Assembly: GCA_027452165.1 (NCBI GenBank)
Contig: DAIDGX010000003.1
Span: 124,001-188,000, forward strand
Length of the DNA stretch: 64,000 nucleotides
Direction: 5' to 3'
From: Vulcanimicrobiota bacterium
GTDB lineage: Bacteria > Vulcanimicrobiota > Vulcanimicrobiia > Vulcanimicrobiales > Vulcanimicrobiaceae
The position numbers were made by a program, and so were the translations under genes. Shown one piece after another: positions 16,560 through 25,650 of the stretch. The notes beneath the pieces were generated by a model. That model saw only the letters and a list, made by a program, of their open reading frames with translations. It did no database searches and was not told where the DNA came from. Each line of letters begins with the position of its first letter. The stretch's first letter is position 1.

Positions 16560-17210
16560 TTACCGCTTGAGTTCGGGATGTTCCTGCGTCAACTCGGCGG
16601 CGTACGTGGCCGGAAGCGCATCGAGAATCGCCCCAACGGCATCCGGGGACATCTGCGCCAGCACCTGTGCCACGTACGGAACGGGCAGCTTCTGCACCAC
16701 CTTCGCGGCATTGTCGGGCTCCATGTTCGCCCAGTAGGACGCGGTGCGCCGCAGCGCGGCGGCATCACTCGCGCTCGTGCCGGTTCCCGACGCCGTCGTC
16801 GCCCCTGCGAACGCATTCGGCGACGCTGCGACGACCGGTGACGGGCTCGCCGCCGCCGCGGCGTGCTTGGCGTTACGCGCCATAAGCGTCCCGACTTGGG
16901 CATTGAGCGCGGCTATCTTCTTGTCCTTAGTCGCATTTTGCGTCTGCAGAGCGGCAACTTGCTTCTGCAGCGCCACGATCTGTTGATTGCGCTCTGTGAG
17001 CACTTGGTTCTGTGCGGCGAAATGGAAGGGCGCAGCGACCGTGTTGAATGCGTTCGCGCTCGACTTCCAGGCGGGCGCAAGCGGGCCGTTTGCGATCACG
17101 TCGCGTGACGGGCCCCACACGAACGCCACGATAACCAGTGCGATCGCGATCACGGGAAGAATCAATCGCTTCCACGGAAACGGCTTGCGCCGCCGGCGCG
17201 TAACGATCAC
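16560..17210 (-). CDS. MotE-like flagellar protein with MgtE N-like domain
   Basis: A 216-residue protein (GTG start): basic N-terminus, one membrane helix (LILPVIAIALVIVAFVW), a coiled coil around residues 65-110 (LTERNQQIVALQKQVAALQ) and a C-terminal four-helix domain resembling the MgtE intracellular N domain (YWANMEPDNAAKVVQKLP, then VAQVLAQMSPDAVGAIL). This is the layout of YlxF/MotE-type proteins found after fliJ; MotE is known as a stator chaperone in some bacteria. The start overlaps the fliJ stop by four bases. Exact role here is inferred. Confidence 0.83.
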   Translation of the reverse strand: MIVTRRRRKPFPWKRLILPVIAIALVIVAFVWGPSRDVIANGPLAPAWKSSANAFNTVAAPFHFAAQNQVLTERNQQIVALQKQVAALQTQNATKDKKIAALNAQVGTLMARNAKHAAAAASPSPVVAASPNAFAGATTASGTGTSASDAAALRRTASYWANMEPDNAAKVVQKLPVPYVAQVLAQMSPDAVGAILDALPATYAAELTQEHPELKR

Positions 17211-17662
17211 GGTAAACCTCCTGCTGCGGTCCGCCCATACCGGCGGGCGTTGCCGTCGTCCAGTTCGTTCTGCTCGATGCGCGACTCCTCGGCGCGATGC
17301 GCGAGATACCGATGCTCCTTGAGCTTATCGACCACCTTGCGCTCCTTGGTGGCCCCGAGCAGATCGGCGCGAGCTCGCTCGAGCGACACGCGCCGCTCGG
17401 CGACGACGCTGATCTGGGCGACGATGCAGCGATCGAGGAACTGCCCGTGTGCGTAGTGGCGCCGCAACGATTCCGCGTCGAGCCCGCGGTGAGCGGAACG
17501 CAACCGGTCGGAATTCTCCTTGAACTCGGCGTTAAGGCGTTTGAGTTCGCTCTCGGCCTCGGTAAGGTCTCGCAGGCGCGAAGCGACCACCTGTTGCTTC
17601 TCGTCCTCGATACGCTTGCGATGTTCCAGCACCGGCTCGAGCGAAAACTTGAAACGTTTCAT
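17207..17662 (-). CDS. fliJ: Flagellar export chaperone FliJ
   Basis: A 151-residue, highly charged and almost fully coiled-coil protein beginning MKRFKFSLEPVLEHRKRIEDEKQ, the classic FliJ N-terminus. FliJ acts as the central stalk of the FliI ATPase and escorts export chaperones. It overlaps fliI by four bases upstream (ATGA) and the MotE-like gene by four bases downstream. Confidence 0.93.
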   Translation of the reverse strand: MKRFKFSLEPVLEHRKRIEDEKQQVVASRLRDLTEAESELKRLNAEFKENSDRLRSAHRGLDAESLRRHYAHGQFLDRCIVAQISVVAERRVSLERARADLLGATKERKVVDKLKEHRYLAHRAEESRIEQNELDDGNARRYGRTAAGGLP

Positions 17663-18975
17663 GCGACGTTCATCACTTGTGCGAGCGTCTGTTCGTACGA
17701 ACTGGTCTCATAAATACCCTGACGCAAAAAGTGGCGGGTCGCTTCGATCTTCGAAATCGCAAGGTCGACGCGCGGGTTGCTTCCCTGCACGTAGGCACCG
17801 ATATTGATCAGGTCTTCAGCTTCGCGGTAGGTCGCGAGCACGTCGCGAATTGCCGAAGCCGCCGAGTAGTGATTTGCATCGACGACATCGGGCATAACGC
17901 GGCTGACGCTCTGGAGCACGTCGATTGCCGGGTAATGGTTGGCCGAGGCAAGTTGTCGCGAGAGAACGATGTGCCCGTCGAGAATCGAGCGTACTGCATC
18001 GGCAATCGGCTCGTTCATGTCGTCTCCATCGACGAGCACCGAGAACAGTCCCGTAATCGTGCCTCGTTCGGATGTTCCCGCACGTTCGAGCAATTTTGGC
18101 AGCAGCGCAAAGACCGAAGGCGTGTAACCGCGTGTCGTGGTAGGCTCACCGATAGCGAGCCCAACCTCGCGCTGCGCCATGGCAAAACGCGTGACGGAGT
18201 CCATCATGAACATCACGTCGAGGCCCTGATCGCGAAAGTATTCGGCGATCGTCATCGCGGCAAAGGCCGCCTTGATACGTACGAGGGCCGGCTGATCGCT
18301 CGTCGAGACGATCACGACACTGCGCCGCAGCCCCTCCTCGCCAAGATCGCGTTCGATGAAATCCCGAACCTCTTTGCCGCGTTCGCCCACGAGCGCGATC
18401 ACGTTGACATCGGCCGTCGTGTTGCGCGCAATCATACCGAGGATCGTCGATTTACCAACGCCCGAGCCCGCAAAGATGCCGACGCGCTGACCCTTTCCGC
18501 ACGTGAGCAGGCCGTCGATGGCGCGTATACCGAGTGCGAGGGGCTCGGTGACACGCCTACGCGATAGCGGCGGCGGCGGCGACGCGGTCACGAGCGCGCG
18601 GGCGCCCGCGACGATTGTGCCCTTCCCGTCGATCGGCCGACCAAGTCCGTTGAGCACGCGACCGAGCAGATGATCGGTGACGCCGATCTGCAGTTGCTCG
18701 CCCAGGGCAACGACGTCGCTGCCGGCGCCGATTCCCATCAACTCGCCGAGCGGCATGATCAGCACCTTGTTATCGCGGAAGCCGACGACCTCGGCAAGTA
18801 CCGGTTCGGCCGTGCGCTTATAGCTGATCTCACACGTTTCGCCGATCGCCATATTCGGGCCGAGACTTTCGATCACCACACCGATGACCTGCCGCACCTT
18901 TCCATACTCACGCACGAGATCGGCGCGGCGCAGCGCTTCGAGATACGGCTCGGCCGAAAAGACCGGCGTCTCCAT
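17659..18975 (-). CDS. fliI: Flagellum-specific ATPase FliI
   Basis: A 438-residue ATPase of the F1-beta/T3SS family. The Walker A motif GSGVGKST is at about 170-177, the Walker B region is DVMFMMDSVTRFAMAQREVGLAIGEPTTTRGY, and the C-terminal domain holds NHYPAIDVLQSVSRVM. It energises substrate unfolding for flagellar export with FliH and FliJ. Its order fliH-fliI-fliJ and the overlap with fliJ are standard. Confidence 0.98.
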   Translation of the reverse strand: METPVFSAEPYLEALRRADLVREYGKVRQVIGVVIESLGPNMAIGETCEISYKRTAEPVLAEVVGFRDNKVLIMPLGELMGIGAGSDVVALGEQLQIGVTDHLLGRVLNGLGRPIDGKGTIVAGARALVTASPPPPLSRRRVTEPLALGIRAIDGLLTCGKGQRVGIFAGSGVGKSTILGMIARNTTADVNVIALVGERGKEVRDFIERDLGEEGLRRSVVIVSTSDQPALVRIKAAFAAMTIAEYFRDQGLDVMFMMDSVTRFAMAQREVGLAIGEPTTTRGYTPSVFALLPKLLERAGTSERGTITGLFSVLVDGDDMNEPIADAVRSILDGHIVLSRQLASANHYPAIDVLQSVSRVMPDVVDANHYSAASAIRDVLATYREAEDLINIGAYVQGSNPRVDLAISKIEATRHFLRQGIYETSSYEQTLAQVMNVA

Positions 18976-18978
18976 ACG

Positions 18979-19857
18979 TCAGCTCGCTTGCGCTGGCGGA
19001 TGCAACTCGCCTTCAGCCGACGGGCCGAGGGCAATCGAGTCGTCATTCACGATCGCGCGCCGTGCTTCGCGGAGCTGCGTCGTAATCTTTGCATCGATCG
19101 TCCCCGATTCCGTTTCGACGAGCACACCTCCGCGATCGACGCGCTGATCCTCCACCACCCGAAGATGTTCGATGTCGCTCGAGGCGACGATAGCGTCGCG
19201 ATGATGACGAATCACCTCGATATCCGCCGGATTCACACGTAACGTCACCACCTCACGTGCGAGCACGCGTGCTACTGCTTGGCGCACGTTCTCCACCACG
19301 ACGTTTGGATTGGAACCGACCTCCGTATGAACGACGCGCTCGGCGACGTCGAGCGCAAGACGTACCATCTCGGGCTCCGCCGCCGCGAACATCGCCTCGC
19401 GTTGCGCGCGAACGCCGGAGATGAGCCCGCGCAACGTCGCGAGTTCCGGCTCGAGTTGCAATCGCGCTTCCTCTTGCGCAGCCGCGCGGCCGTCGGCAGC
19501 ACCGCGCTCGCGCGCCTGCGATTCGAGTTCGGCGACCTGTACATCGGCACGCTCGAGGAGCTCGAGTGCCGCGCGTTCTGCATGTTCGAGCAACGCCTGC
19601 GCGTCGGTCGCGGCACGATCGATCAACGCTTCGGCGTCGCCACGCACGGCCGCCCAATCGACGCGCGATTCCTCCACGAGCATCCCCCCGTGCTCACTCG
19701 GGCGCTCGGAAAATGCGTCGCGCTCGTCGATAAATGGAGAAGCAAATCGCTCGTCGGCCTCGTGTGCCGCGGCAACCGGCGCTTCGGACTCGATGCGCGG
19801 TACGTGAACCACGTATGCCGTATCGGTGACCGAAGCCGCCTTGACAATCTTGCCCAT
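18979..19857 (-). CDS. fliH: Flagellar assembly protein FliH
   Basis: A 292-residue regulator of FliI. The N-terminal 80 residues are poorly conserved, the middle is a long Ala/Glu-rich coiled coil (about 85-165), and the C-terminal domain has the FliH/V-ATPase E-like pattern MVRLALDVAERVVHTEV, then RVLAREVVTLRVNPADIEVI and GTIDAKITTQLREARRAIV. It starts just downstream of the duplicated fliG tail and stops three bases before fliI. Confidence 0.9.
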   Translation of the reverse strand: MGKIVKAASVTDTAYVVHVPRIESEAPVAAAHEADERFASPFIDERDAFSERPSEHGGMLVEESRVDWAAVRGDAEALIDRAATDAQALLEHAERAALELLERADVQVAELESQARERGAADGRAAAQEEARLQLEPELATLRGLISGVRAQREAMFAAAEPEMVRLALDVAERVVHTEVGSNPNVVVENVRQAVARVLAREVVTLRVNPADIEVIRHHRDAIVASSDIEHLRVVEDQRVDRGGVLVETESGTIDAKITTQLREARRAIVNDDSIALGPSAEGELHPPAQAS

Positions 19858-19863
19858 GAGCGC

Positions 19864-20052
19864 TTAAACCAGCCGCTCGTCCTTCGCGCCGCGCGCGATG
19901 ACGATCTGCCTGTTCCGCCCAAGCGGGCTACGCCCGCTCGGGGACCCGAGCGTTGAAACGGCGCTCCGCGGCTGCGCCGCTGCACGCCCCCCGCGCGCCT
20001 GCGCGGGGCCCCCATCGAAGAAAACGGGGCGCCAGTCGCACGTCGTCGTCAT
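19864..20052 (-). pseudogene. Small frame ending in a second copy of the FliG tail
   Basis: A 62-residue open frame begins at an ATG that overlaps the fliG stop (ATGA) and ends with RQIVIARGAKDERLV, the same 14 terminal residues as FliG after a G-to-R change. The underlying 43 bases (19868-19910 versus 20053-20095) match at 39 positions. All differences inside the codons are silent, and the stops differ (TGA versus TAA). The first 47 residues are encoded by palindrome-rich sequence and look like insert, not protein. I read this as a duplicated fliG end split by a repeat element; whether it is translated is unknown. Confidence 0.6.
19911..20049. repeat. Palindrome-rich insert between the two fliG tails
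   Basis: Three close hairpins are visible: AGCGGGC/GCCCGCT (19922-19938), GCGGC/GCCGC (19968-19980) and CCCCGCGC/GCGCGGGG (19989-20008). They lie between the two copies of the fliG end. A 12-base piece, CGTTTTCTTCGA, also occurs in inverted form on both sides (near 20017 and 20097). The layout resembles a REP or RPE-like interspersed element; confirmation needs other copies elsewhere in the genome. Confidence 0.5.
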
Positions 20053-21128
20053 ACCAACCGTTCGTCCTTCGCGCCGCGCGCAATAACGATCTGCCCGTTT
20101 TCTTCGAGGGTTCGGATGACGTCCACGATTTGCTGTTGCGCTTTGCCGACTTCGCGCATGCGCGTCGGGCCGAGGAGCTCGATCTCTTCTTTGAGCAACG
20201 ATGCGGCGCGTGACGACATGTTCTTGTACACGCGCTGGAGCAGCTCTTCGTTCGCCACCTTGAGCGCGAGCGCAAGATCCTTGCCATCGACCTCTTTGAG
20301 GATACGCTGAATCGAGCGGTCGTCGAGGTTGATGATATCTTCGAAGACGAAGAGCAGGTTCTTCACCTCTTGCGCGAGTTCGGGGTCGCGCTTGGTGAGG
20401 CCGTCCAGAATATTCTTCTCCGTTTCGCGATCGACGAAATTCATCACGTTGGCGAGCGACTGCACGCCGCCGGCCTTCGCGAAATCCGCGCCGCTCACGA
20501 GCAGACGGCGGCCCAGCAGTTCGTCGAGCTGCTCCAACACTTCCGGCGCCGTTTTCTGTAGGATCGCGATGCGCATCGCCACCTCGGCCTGCAGATCGGG
20601 CGGAAGCGCCGAAAGTACGGCACCAGCCTGCTCGGCGGCCATGTATACGAGGATCAACGCGATCGTCTGCGGATGTTCGTCCTGAATGAATTGCAGGAGT
20701 TGCGCGGGCTCGGTCTTCTTTATCAGTTCGAGCGGGTTGCCGTGCTTGAGCGCCGCGAAGAGGCGCGACGTCATGTCATCGGCCTGACCGGAGCCGAAGC
20801 TCCGCTCGAGGATCTCCTTCGCGTACTCGATGCCGCCTTCGTTGATGTACTTTAGGGCGATTGCGCGCTGGTACGCTTCCTGAACGACCGCGTCGCGTTT
20901 CTCGAGCGGGACCGTCGTAATCTTTGCGATCTCGAGGACGATGCGTTCCACTTCGTCCTGGCGCAAGAATTTGAAGATGGTCGCCGAGAGTTCGAGACCG
21001 AGCGTGATCAACAGGATCGCGGCTTTTTCTGGCCCCGAAATTTCAAGTTGCGGCATCTCGGGCATCGTCCCAAACGGCGCGTCTGGAAGGTCCCCAAAAC
21101 CAGAGAGGTTCACGATCGGCGATTCCAT
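20049..21128 (-). CDS. fliG: Flagellar motor switch protein FliG
   Basis: A 359-residue rotor protein. The N-terminal domain (SGPEKAAILLITLGLELSATIFKFL) binds FliF, the middle domain carries the EHPQTIALIL motif (HPQT at about 155), and the C-terminal domain has the charged helix region (LLFVFEDIINLDDRSIQRILKEVD) that meets MotA. An extra N-terminal 28 residues precede the usual start. The final 14 residues are duplicated downstream (19868-19910). Confidence 0.97.
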   Translation of the reverse strand: MESPIVNLSGFGDLPDAPFGTMPEMPQLEISGPEKAAILLITLGLELSATIFKFLRQDEVERIVLEIAKITTVPLEKRDAVVQEAYQRAIALKYINEGGIEYAKEILERSFGSGQADDMTSRLFAALKHGNPLELIKKTEPAQLLQFIQDEHPQTIALILVYMAAEQAGAVLSALPPDLQAEVAMRIAILQKTAPEVLEQLDELLGRRLLVSGADFAKAGGVQSLANVMNFVDRETEKNILDGLTKRDPELAQEVKNLLFVFEDIINLDDRSIQRILKEVDGKDLALALKVANEELLQRVYKNMSSRAASLLKEEIELLGPTRMREVGKAQQQIVDVIRTLEENGQIVIARGAKDERLV

Positions 21129-21204
21129 TATGAAGTCGCTCCCGCCCGGCTCGCGCGATGCGCCGTCGAACGTTTGGCGTTCTGCAGTGTGCGTGCGTAC
21201 GTGA

Positions 21205-22863
21205 TCATTCGGCGAGCCACAGTTTCACGAGCTTGGCGATAGAGTCTGGGTTCTCTTGGGCCACGGTCGTGACGTACTCGACCATCTGTTCGCGCGTAAG
21301 GTCGGCCGCCGAGCGAATCGGCGCGGCGATCCCCGGTGCACCCTCGAGCATTGGATGCTCTTCGAACGGCGGCAACTCTTCGGCAAGCGAGGTGTCGAAG
21401 GATGGCAGTTCGGTCGAGGGCATGAAGCCGCGCTGGCGGCGACGGCTCACGAGCAACCCCAGCGCGGCGAGCAACGCGACGCCACCGACGGCGAGCAATG
21501 CCCAGAGCGGGATGCCGAGGACGGTGGTCGTGGCGACGCCCTGGACCGGGCGCGCCGTCACCGACGGGTTGAACGGAATCGCTTCGACCGAGACCTGATC
21601 GCCCTGCGCGAGGTTTAATCCGGCAGCAGCAATCACGGCGTTGCGAATCTGTTGCACGTTCGCCGGCGTCAGTTGATATGGCGCGACACCGTTCGGGCCG
21701 CCGGCGCTCGATGAATCGACCAGCACCGCGACGCTCGTCTGCAACACTTTGCCCGGCGCGTCGATGTGCTTGATGTTCTGCACCGAAATGTCGTAGTTCG
21801 TGGTCGCTTTTGATTTGTTGTAGCGCCCGTTCGCGGTTTGGGCCGACGGCGCTTGATAGGTTCCGATATTGCTCGTCGTACCAGGAACGCCGATCGCCGC
21901 TTGACGCACCGGCTGGGTCCCGTTGTACGACTCACGTTCGGATTGCTGCGAGAGCACCGTTCCCTGCGGCGCATACACCTTGCTCTCCGACGACACCGCG
22001 TCGAAATCCATCTTCGTCGAAACGCGTGCGACCGCACGGTGTTTGCCGAGCGTATCATCGAGCATCGACTGCACGCTTTGCTGAAGGGCAGCTTCGTAGC
22101 GCTCCTTGGCGAGCAGTTGTTCCTGGGTCATTTTGAGCGCATCGGCACCCGTCGAATCCGAGCCGGTTCCGGTCGGTCCCTCACCAGGCAACAGAATCTG
22201 CCCGTCCTGGTTGACGATCGTGACGTTCACGGGCTTCAAACCATCGACCGCCTCAGCGACGAGCATCGTGATGCCCTTCACCTGGCTCGGGTCGAGCGAT
22301 TGACCCGGCTTCGTTTTGATCGCAACCGACGCGGTGGTCGGCTCCTGGGTCGAGCTATACAGCGTTTGATCGGGCGTTGCGATGTTTACGCGCGAAGACT
22401 CGACGGGGTTGAGCCCGTCGATCGTGCGCTGTAACTCGCCTTCGATCGCGCGCGTCTTGTCGAGCTTCTCCTGGAACTGGGTCATGCCGAAGTTCGTCTT
22501 ATCGAAGATCTCGTATCCGACGCTGCCGCCCTTGATCAGGCCCGCGCCCGCAATCGCCACGCGCTCGTCGCTCACGTCTGCGGCGGGAACATAGACGATC
22601 TTCCCGTCGGCCGAGAGGCGATAGGGAACCTTGTCGTCCTTCAGATGCTGGGTCACCGACGCAGCGTCGCTCGTGGACAGGTTTGAGAAGAGCACCTTGT
22701 ACGTCGGTTGACGCCCGAAGTACAAGTACGAGAGTCCGAGGAGGCCCAACACGACGACGGCTATGCCACCAACGGCAAGCATCCGTGACTGGCGATTCTG
22801 GCCATCCCAGAGTGCGCGCATACGGCCGGCCAAATCGGACCAGATCGAGGTTAAACGATCCAC
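21205..22863 (-). CDS. fliF: Flagellar MS-ring protein FliF
   Basis: Forms the membrane-embedded MS ring. Two membrane helices flank a large periplasmic part: the first near LAVGGIAVVVLGLLGLSYLYF, the second VLGIPLWALLAVGGVALLAALGLLV. Ring-building motifs such as YKVLFSNLSTSDAASV and RVNIATP lie between, and the C-terminal tail that binds FliG closes the protein. I prefer GTG 22863 because AGGA lies nine bases upstream; an in-frame start at 22947 would add 28 residues with no family support. fliE, flgB and flgC are absent from the window. Confidence 0.93.
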   Translation of the reverse strand: MDRLTSIWSDLAGRMRALWDGQNRQSRMLAVGGIAVVVLGLLGLSYLYFGRQPTYKVLFSNLSTSDAASVTQHLKDDKVPYRLSADGKIVYVPAADVSDERVAIAGAGLIKGGSVGYEIFDKTNFGMTQFQEKLDKTRAIEGELQRTIDGLNPVESSRVNIATPDQTLYSSTQEPTTASVAIKTKPGQSLDPSQVKGITMLVAEAVDGLKPVNVTIVNQDGQILLPGEGPTGTGSDSTGADALKMTQEQLLAKERYEAALQQSVQSMLDDTLGKHRAVARVSTKMDFDAVSSESKVYAPQGTVLSQQSERESYNGTQPVRQAAIGVPGTTSNIGTYQAPSAQTANGRYNKSKATTNYDISVQNIKHIDAPGKVLQTSVAVLVDSSSAGGPNGVAPYQLTPANVQQIRNAVIAAAGLNLAQGDQVSVEAIPFNPSVTARPVQGVATTTVLGIPLWALLAVGGVALLAALGLLVSRRRQRGFMPSTELPSFDTSLAEELPPFEEHPMLEGAPGIAAPIRSAADLTREQMVEYVTTVAQENPDSIAKLVKLWLAE

Positions 22864-22934
22864 GCCAAGCGTTCCTATTTCTCCAAAAGCCGACCATGGC
22901 TGCATCGCCGGCCATCCGTGTCCGGCGAGGGAGA

Positions 22935-22958
22935 AGTCCGCCGGCAAACCGCCGGACT
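22935..22958. terminator. Imperfect hairpin between purA and fliF
   Basis: AGTCCG (22935-22940) pairs with CGGACT (22953-22958) around a GC-rich loop that can extend the stem imperfectly. There is no T tract. It sits in the short gap between purA and fliF and may mark the boundary of the flagellar transcript. Confidence 0.3.
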
Positions 22959-23041
22959 ACTATCCCGTGTATCGGTCGCGTGCGCGCCGCCTTTTACCAT
23001 AAGCCGCGCGCCCGTGCGAAATCTTCACGGGCCGGCGCAGC

Positions 23042-24310
23042 TCAACGGGCGAGCTGCGAACGCTCCCTTCCTACCGAGACGAGTTCGACCGGCACCTGCA
23101 GTAACTCTTCTATGCGTCCGACATAGCGGCGCGCGGCGTCCGGCAAATCCGCAAGCGACCGTACGTCACCAAGCGGCTCGCTCCAGCCCTCGCATTCCTC
23201 CACGACCACTTCCAGCTCGGGCGAGCCCGCCGCCGCAAAACCGACGCTGCGCCCGCGCTCGCGATAGCCGGTGACGATGCCGAGCCGCGTGAAGCCCGAG
23301 AGCACGTCGAGCTTGGTGATCGCAATCGAGGTTAAGCCGTTCAAGCGCACCGCGTAGCGTCCGGCAACGGCGTCAAACCAGCCGCAGCGGCGTGGACGCC
23401 CGGTCACCGTGCCGAACTCGCCGCCCGCCGCGCGCAGGCGCTCGCCCAGCTCTCCGTGCAACTCCGATGGGAATGGCCCCGCACCCACACGGGTGCAGTA
23501 TGCCTTGACCACGCCGATCACGCGGCCGATCGCGGTCGGGCCGAGGCCGAGACCCGTGCACGCACCACCGGCGATCGTGTGGGAGCTCGTCACGTACGGG
23601 TAGGTGCCGTAGCCGACATCGAGCAGCGACCCTTGCGCGCCCTCGATGAGCACGCGCTTGCCCGATTCGAGCGCCTCGTGCAGGTAACCAACCCCGTCAA
23701 CCACGTGACCGCGCAGGCGCTTGGCCGCATCGAGCGTGGCGGCGACGATCTCGTCTTCGCTCGCGATGCTCTCGCCCTCGAGCGATGCCGAGCGACCGAG
23801 CATGTTCAAACGGATCTTCTCCGCGAGCATCTCGGGACGCGCCAGATCGCCGAAGGTGATCCCCAAGCGCGCAACTTTGTCGCCATAGGCCGGGCCGATA
23901 CCACGGCCGGTCGTCCCGATGGCGCGCGAGCCGCGGGCGCGCTCGCTCGCTCGGTCGGCGGCGGCGTGATAGGGCAGCACGAGGTGCGCGCGATCCGAAA
24001 TGCGCACCCGCGAAATATCGACACCGATCGCGGCAAGCCGATCGAGTTCGTCGAGCAACCCGTTCGGGCTCACCACGGTTCCGCCGCCGATGAAGAGCTC
24101 CACGTGCGGATTGAGCACGCCCGAGGGCACGATACGCAGGGCCAGGTCGGTCTCGCCCACCTTAATCTGATGGCCAGCGTTATCGCCTCCGCCGAAGCGC
24201 GCTACCAGGTCGTACTCCTGTGCGTAGAGATCGACGATACGCCCTTTGCCTTCATCGCCCCACTGGATGCCGACGATGACGTCGGCGCTACCGTAACCGG
24301 CTTTGCTCAC
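23042..24310 (-). CDS. purA: Adenylosuccinate synthetase
   Basis: Joins IMP and aspartate using GTP, the first step from IMP to AMP. The 422 residues carry the N-terminal phosphate loop GDEGKG (about 18-23), GGDNAGHQI, IGTTGRGIGPAYGDKV and the C-terminal base-recognition TKLDVLSG. I chose GTG 24310, preceded by AGGA five bases upstream; the open frame continues about 98 codons further but without purA similarity. It follows a GH125 gene and hpt, so purine salvage and AMP synthesis share a transcript. Confidence 0.96.
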   Translation of the reverse strand: MSKAGYGSADVIVGIQWGDEGKGRIVDLYAQEYDLVARFGGGDNAGHQIKVGETDLALRIVPSGVLNPHVELFIGGGTVVSPNGLLDELDRLAAIGVDISRVRISDRAHLVLPYHAAADRASERARGSRAIGTTGRGIGPAYGDKVARLGITFGDLARPEMLAEKIRLNMLGRSASLEGESIASEDEIVAATLDAAKRLRGHVVDGVGYLHEALESGKRVLIEGAQGSLLDVGYGTYPYVTSSHTIAGGACTGLGLGPTAIGRVIGVVKAYCTRVGAGPFPSELHGELGERLRAAGGEFGTVTGRPRRCGWFDAVAGRYAVRLNGLTSIAITKLDVLSGFTRLGIVTGYRERGRSVGFAAAGSPELEVVVEECEGWSEPLGDVRSLADLPDAARRYVGRIEELLQVPVELVSVGRERSQLAR

Positions 24311-24336
24311 GTGGTCCTGTTCTTTCTGCGTGCGAA

Positions 24337-25650
24337 CTATTGCGAACGGAACTCGAGGTCGCTCGTGTTGCCCATCGGAATCTCGCTGACGCCGTCGAAC
24401 TGCGTCATGATAAATTCCGAAAAAAGCGCGTTCGGCCACCCGAAATCTTGCCGCGTGAAACGCTTGGGATCGTTCGGATCGAACGACTCGTGCAAGAGGT
24501 GATCGCCGGGATCGCTCGCAAGCAGTTGCGCGAGCACGTCCTCTTTTTCCGGCTGATTCGAGGCGGTTAAGCCTTGCATCACGAGCGCGAGCGGCCAGAT
24601 CCAATGATCGGGCGTATGATAGCTGCCGATACCGCGCGCGATCTTACCCTCGTAAAACGACGGGTTGTCTTGCGAAAGCAGAAAGCGCCGCGTGTTTTGG
24701 TAATAGCGGTCGTCGGCCGAGGTGTAACCGATATACGGCGCCGAGAGCAGGCTCGGCACGTTGGCATCGTCGGTCAAAATCGCGTGACCCAGCCCATCGA
24801 CTTCATAGGCATAGATGTAGCCGTACTTTGGTACGTACACGAGGCCATAGGTCTGGATTCCGCGCTGGACTTCATCGCGCAGGGCCGTCGCTTGATTGGC
24901 TTTGATGACGTTATGATAGACGTCGCGTTCGATCTCGGCCATATCGCCGAGCGCGACGACGGCAAACATCTCCGACGGAATCAGAAAATTGTAGTAGCAG
25001 GCGTCGTCCGAAGGGCGAAAGCCCGTCCAGATCATGCCGGTATATCCGACCGGCCGCCCTTTTCCGTCGTTGCTGAGTTCGGGTTCGGTGTAATGCGAGT
25101 TGAGCGGGTGATCCTGCTCGCGTTCCATCGTCTCGAGCACCGAATCAAGCGCCTTCTGGAAGTCCGGCGTGAAGATCGACGTATCACCCGTCGTCTTCCA
25201 GTAACTCCACGCAAACGTCATCGGATAGGCCAGTGAGTCGAGTTCGAACTTTTGCTCCCACACGCGATAGTCGAGCGTGAAGGCATTTGCGTACGGATCG
25301 ATCTGCAAGTATTTTGCCAAGCGCGCGATGATCGCACGCAGCAGCGCGCGCACGTCGGGATCTTTCTTCGCGAAGTAGAGATACGGCCGCGATTGCGCGC
25401 TCGCATCCCGTAGCCACTCGGCCGGAATGTCGCCGGTCTTGACGTACGCCGTGCCGTCGGGAGTATAGACGGCGAGTTTGTTCGTGTCGAGCAATGCCGC
25501 GCGGAACATCTCCTGCAGATGCGTGTTCGGACTACGATAGTCGTCCGCGGCTCGCGTGATCGACTTCAGCTCCAGTGACGGCGCGCGCAGCGGGCTGATC
25601 ACGATCGCGAGCGCGGCCACGAAGGCGAGTAATCGAGCGATGTTATTCAC
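24337..25650 (-). CDS. Secreted GH125 family exo-alpha-1,6-mannosidase-like glycosidase
   Basis: About 437 residues with an N-terminal signal-like helix (ARLLAFVAALAIVISPL). The mature part has GH125 patterns: YVKTGDIPAEWLRDASAQSRPYL, YTGMIWTGFRPSDDACYYNFLIPSEMFAVVALGDM, GLGHAILTDDANVPSLLS and GSYHTPDHWIWPLALVMQG. The family removes alpha-1,6-linked mannose without a metal. The GTG at 25650 overlaps the hpt stop (GTGA) and is the likelier start; GTG 25656 is also possible. It is an odd partner for hpt and purA. Substrate specificity is inferred from the family only. Confidence 0.85.
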   Translation of the reverse strand: MNNIARLLAFVAALAIVISPLRAPSLELKSITRAADDYRSPNTHLQEMFRAALLDTNKLAVYTPDGTAYVKTGDIPAEWLRDASAQSRPYLYFAKKDPDVRALLRAIIARLAKYLQIDPYANAFTLDYRVWEQKFELDSLAYPMTFAWSYWKTTGDTSIFTPDFQKALDSVLETMEREQDHPLNSHYTEPELSNDGKGRPVGYTGMIWTGFRPSDDACYYNFLIPSEMFAVVALGDMAEIERDVYHNVIKANQATALRDEVQRGIQTYGLVYVPKYGYIYAYEVDGLGHAILTDDANVPSLLSAPYIGYTSADDRYYQNTRRFLLSQDNPSFYEGKIARGIGSYHTPDHWIWPLALVMQGLTASNQPEKEDVLAQLLASDPGDHLLHESFDPNDPKRFTRQDFGWPNALFSEFIMTQFDGVSEIPMGNTSDLEFRSQ

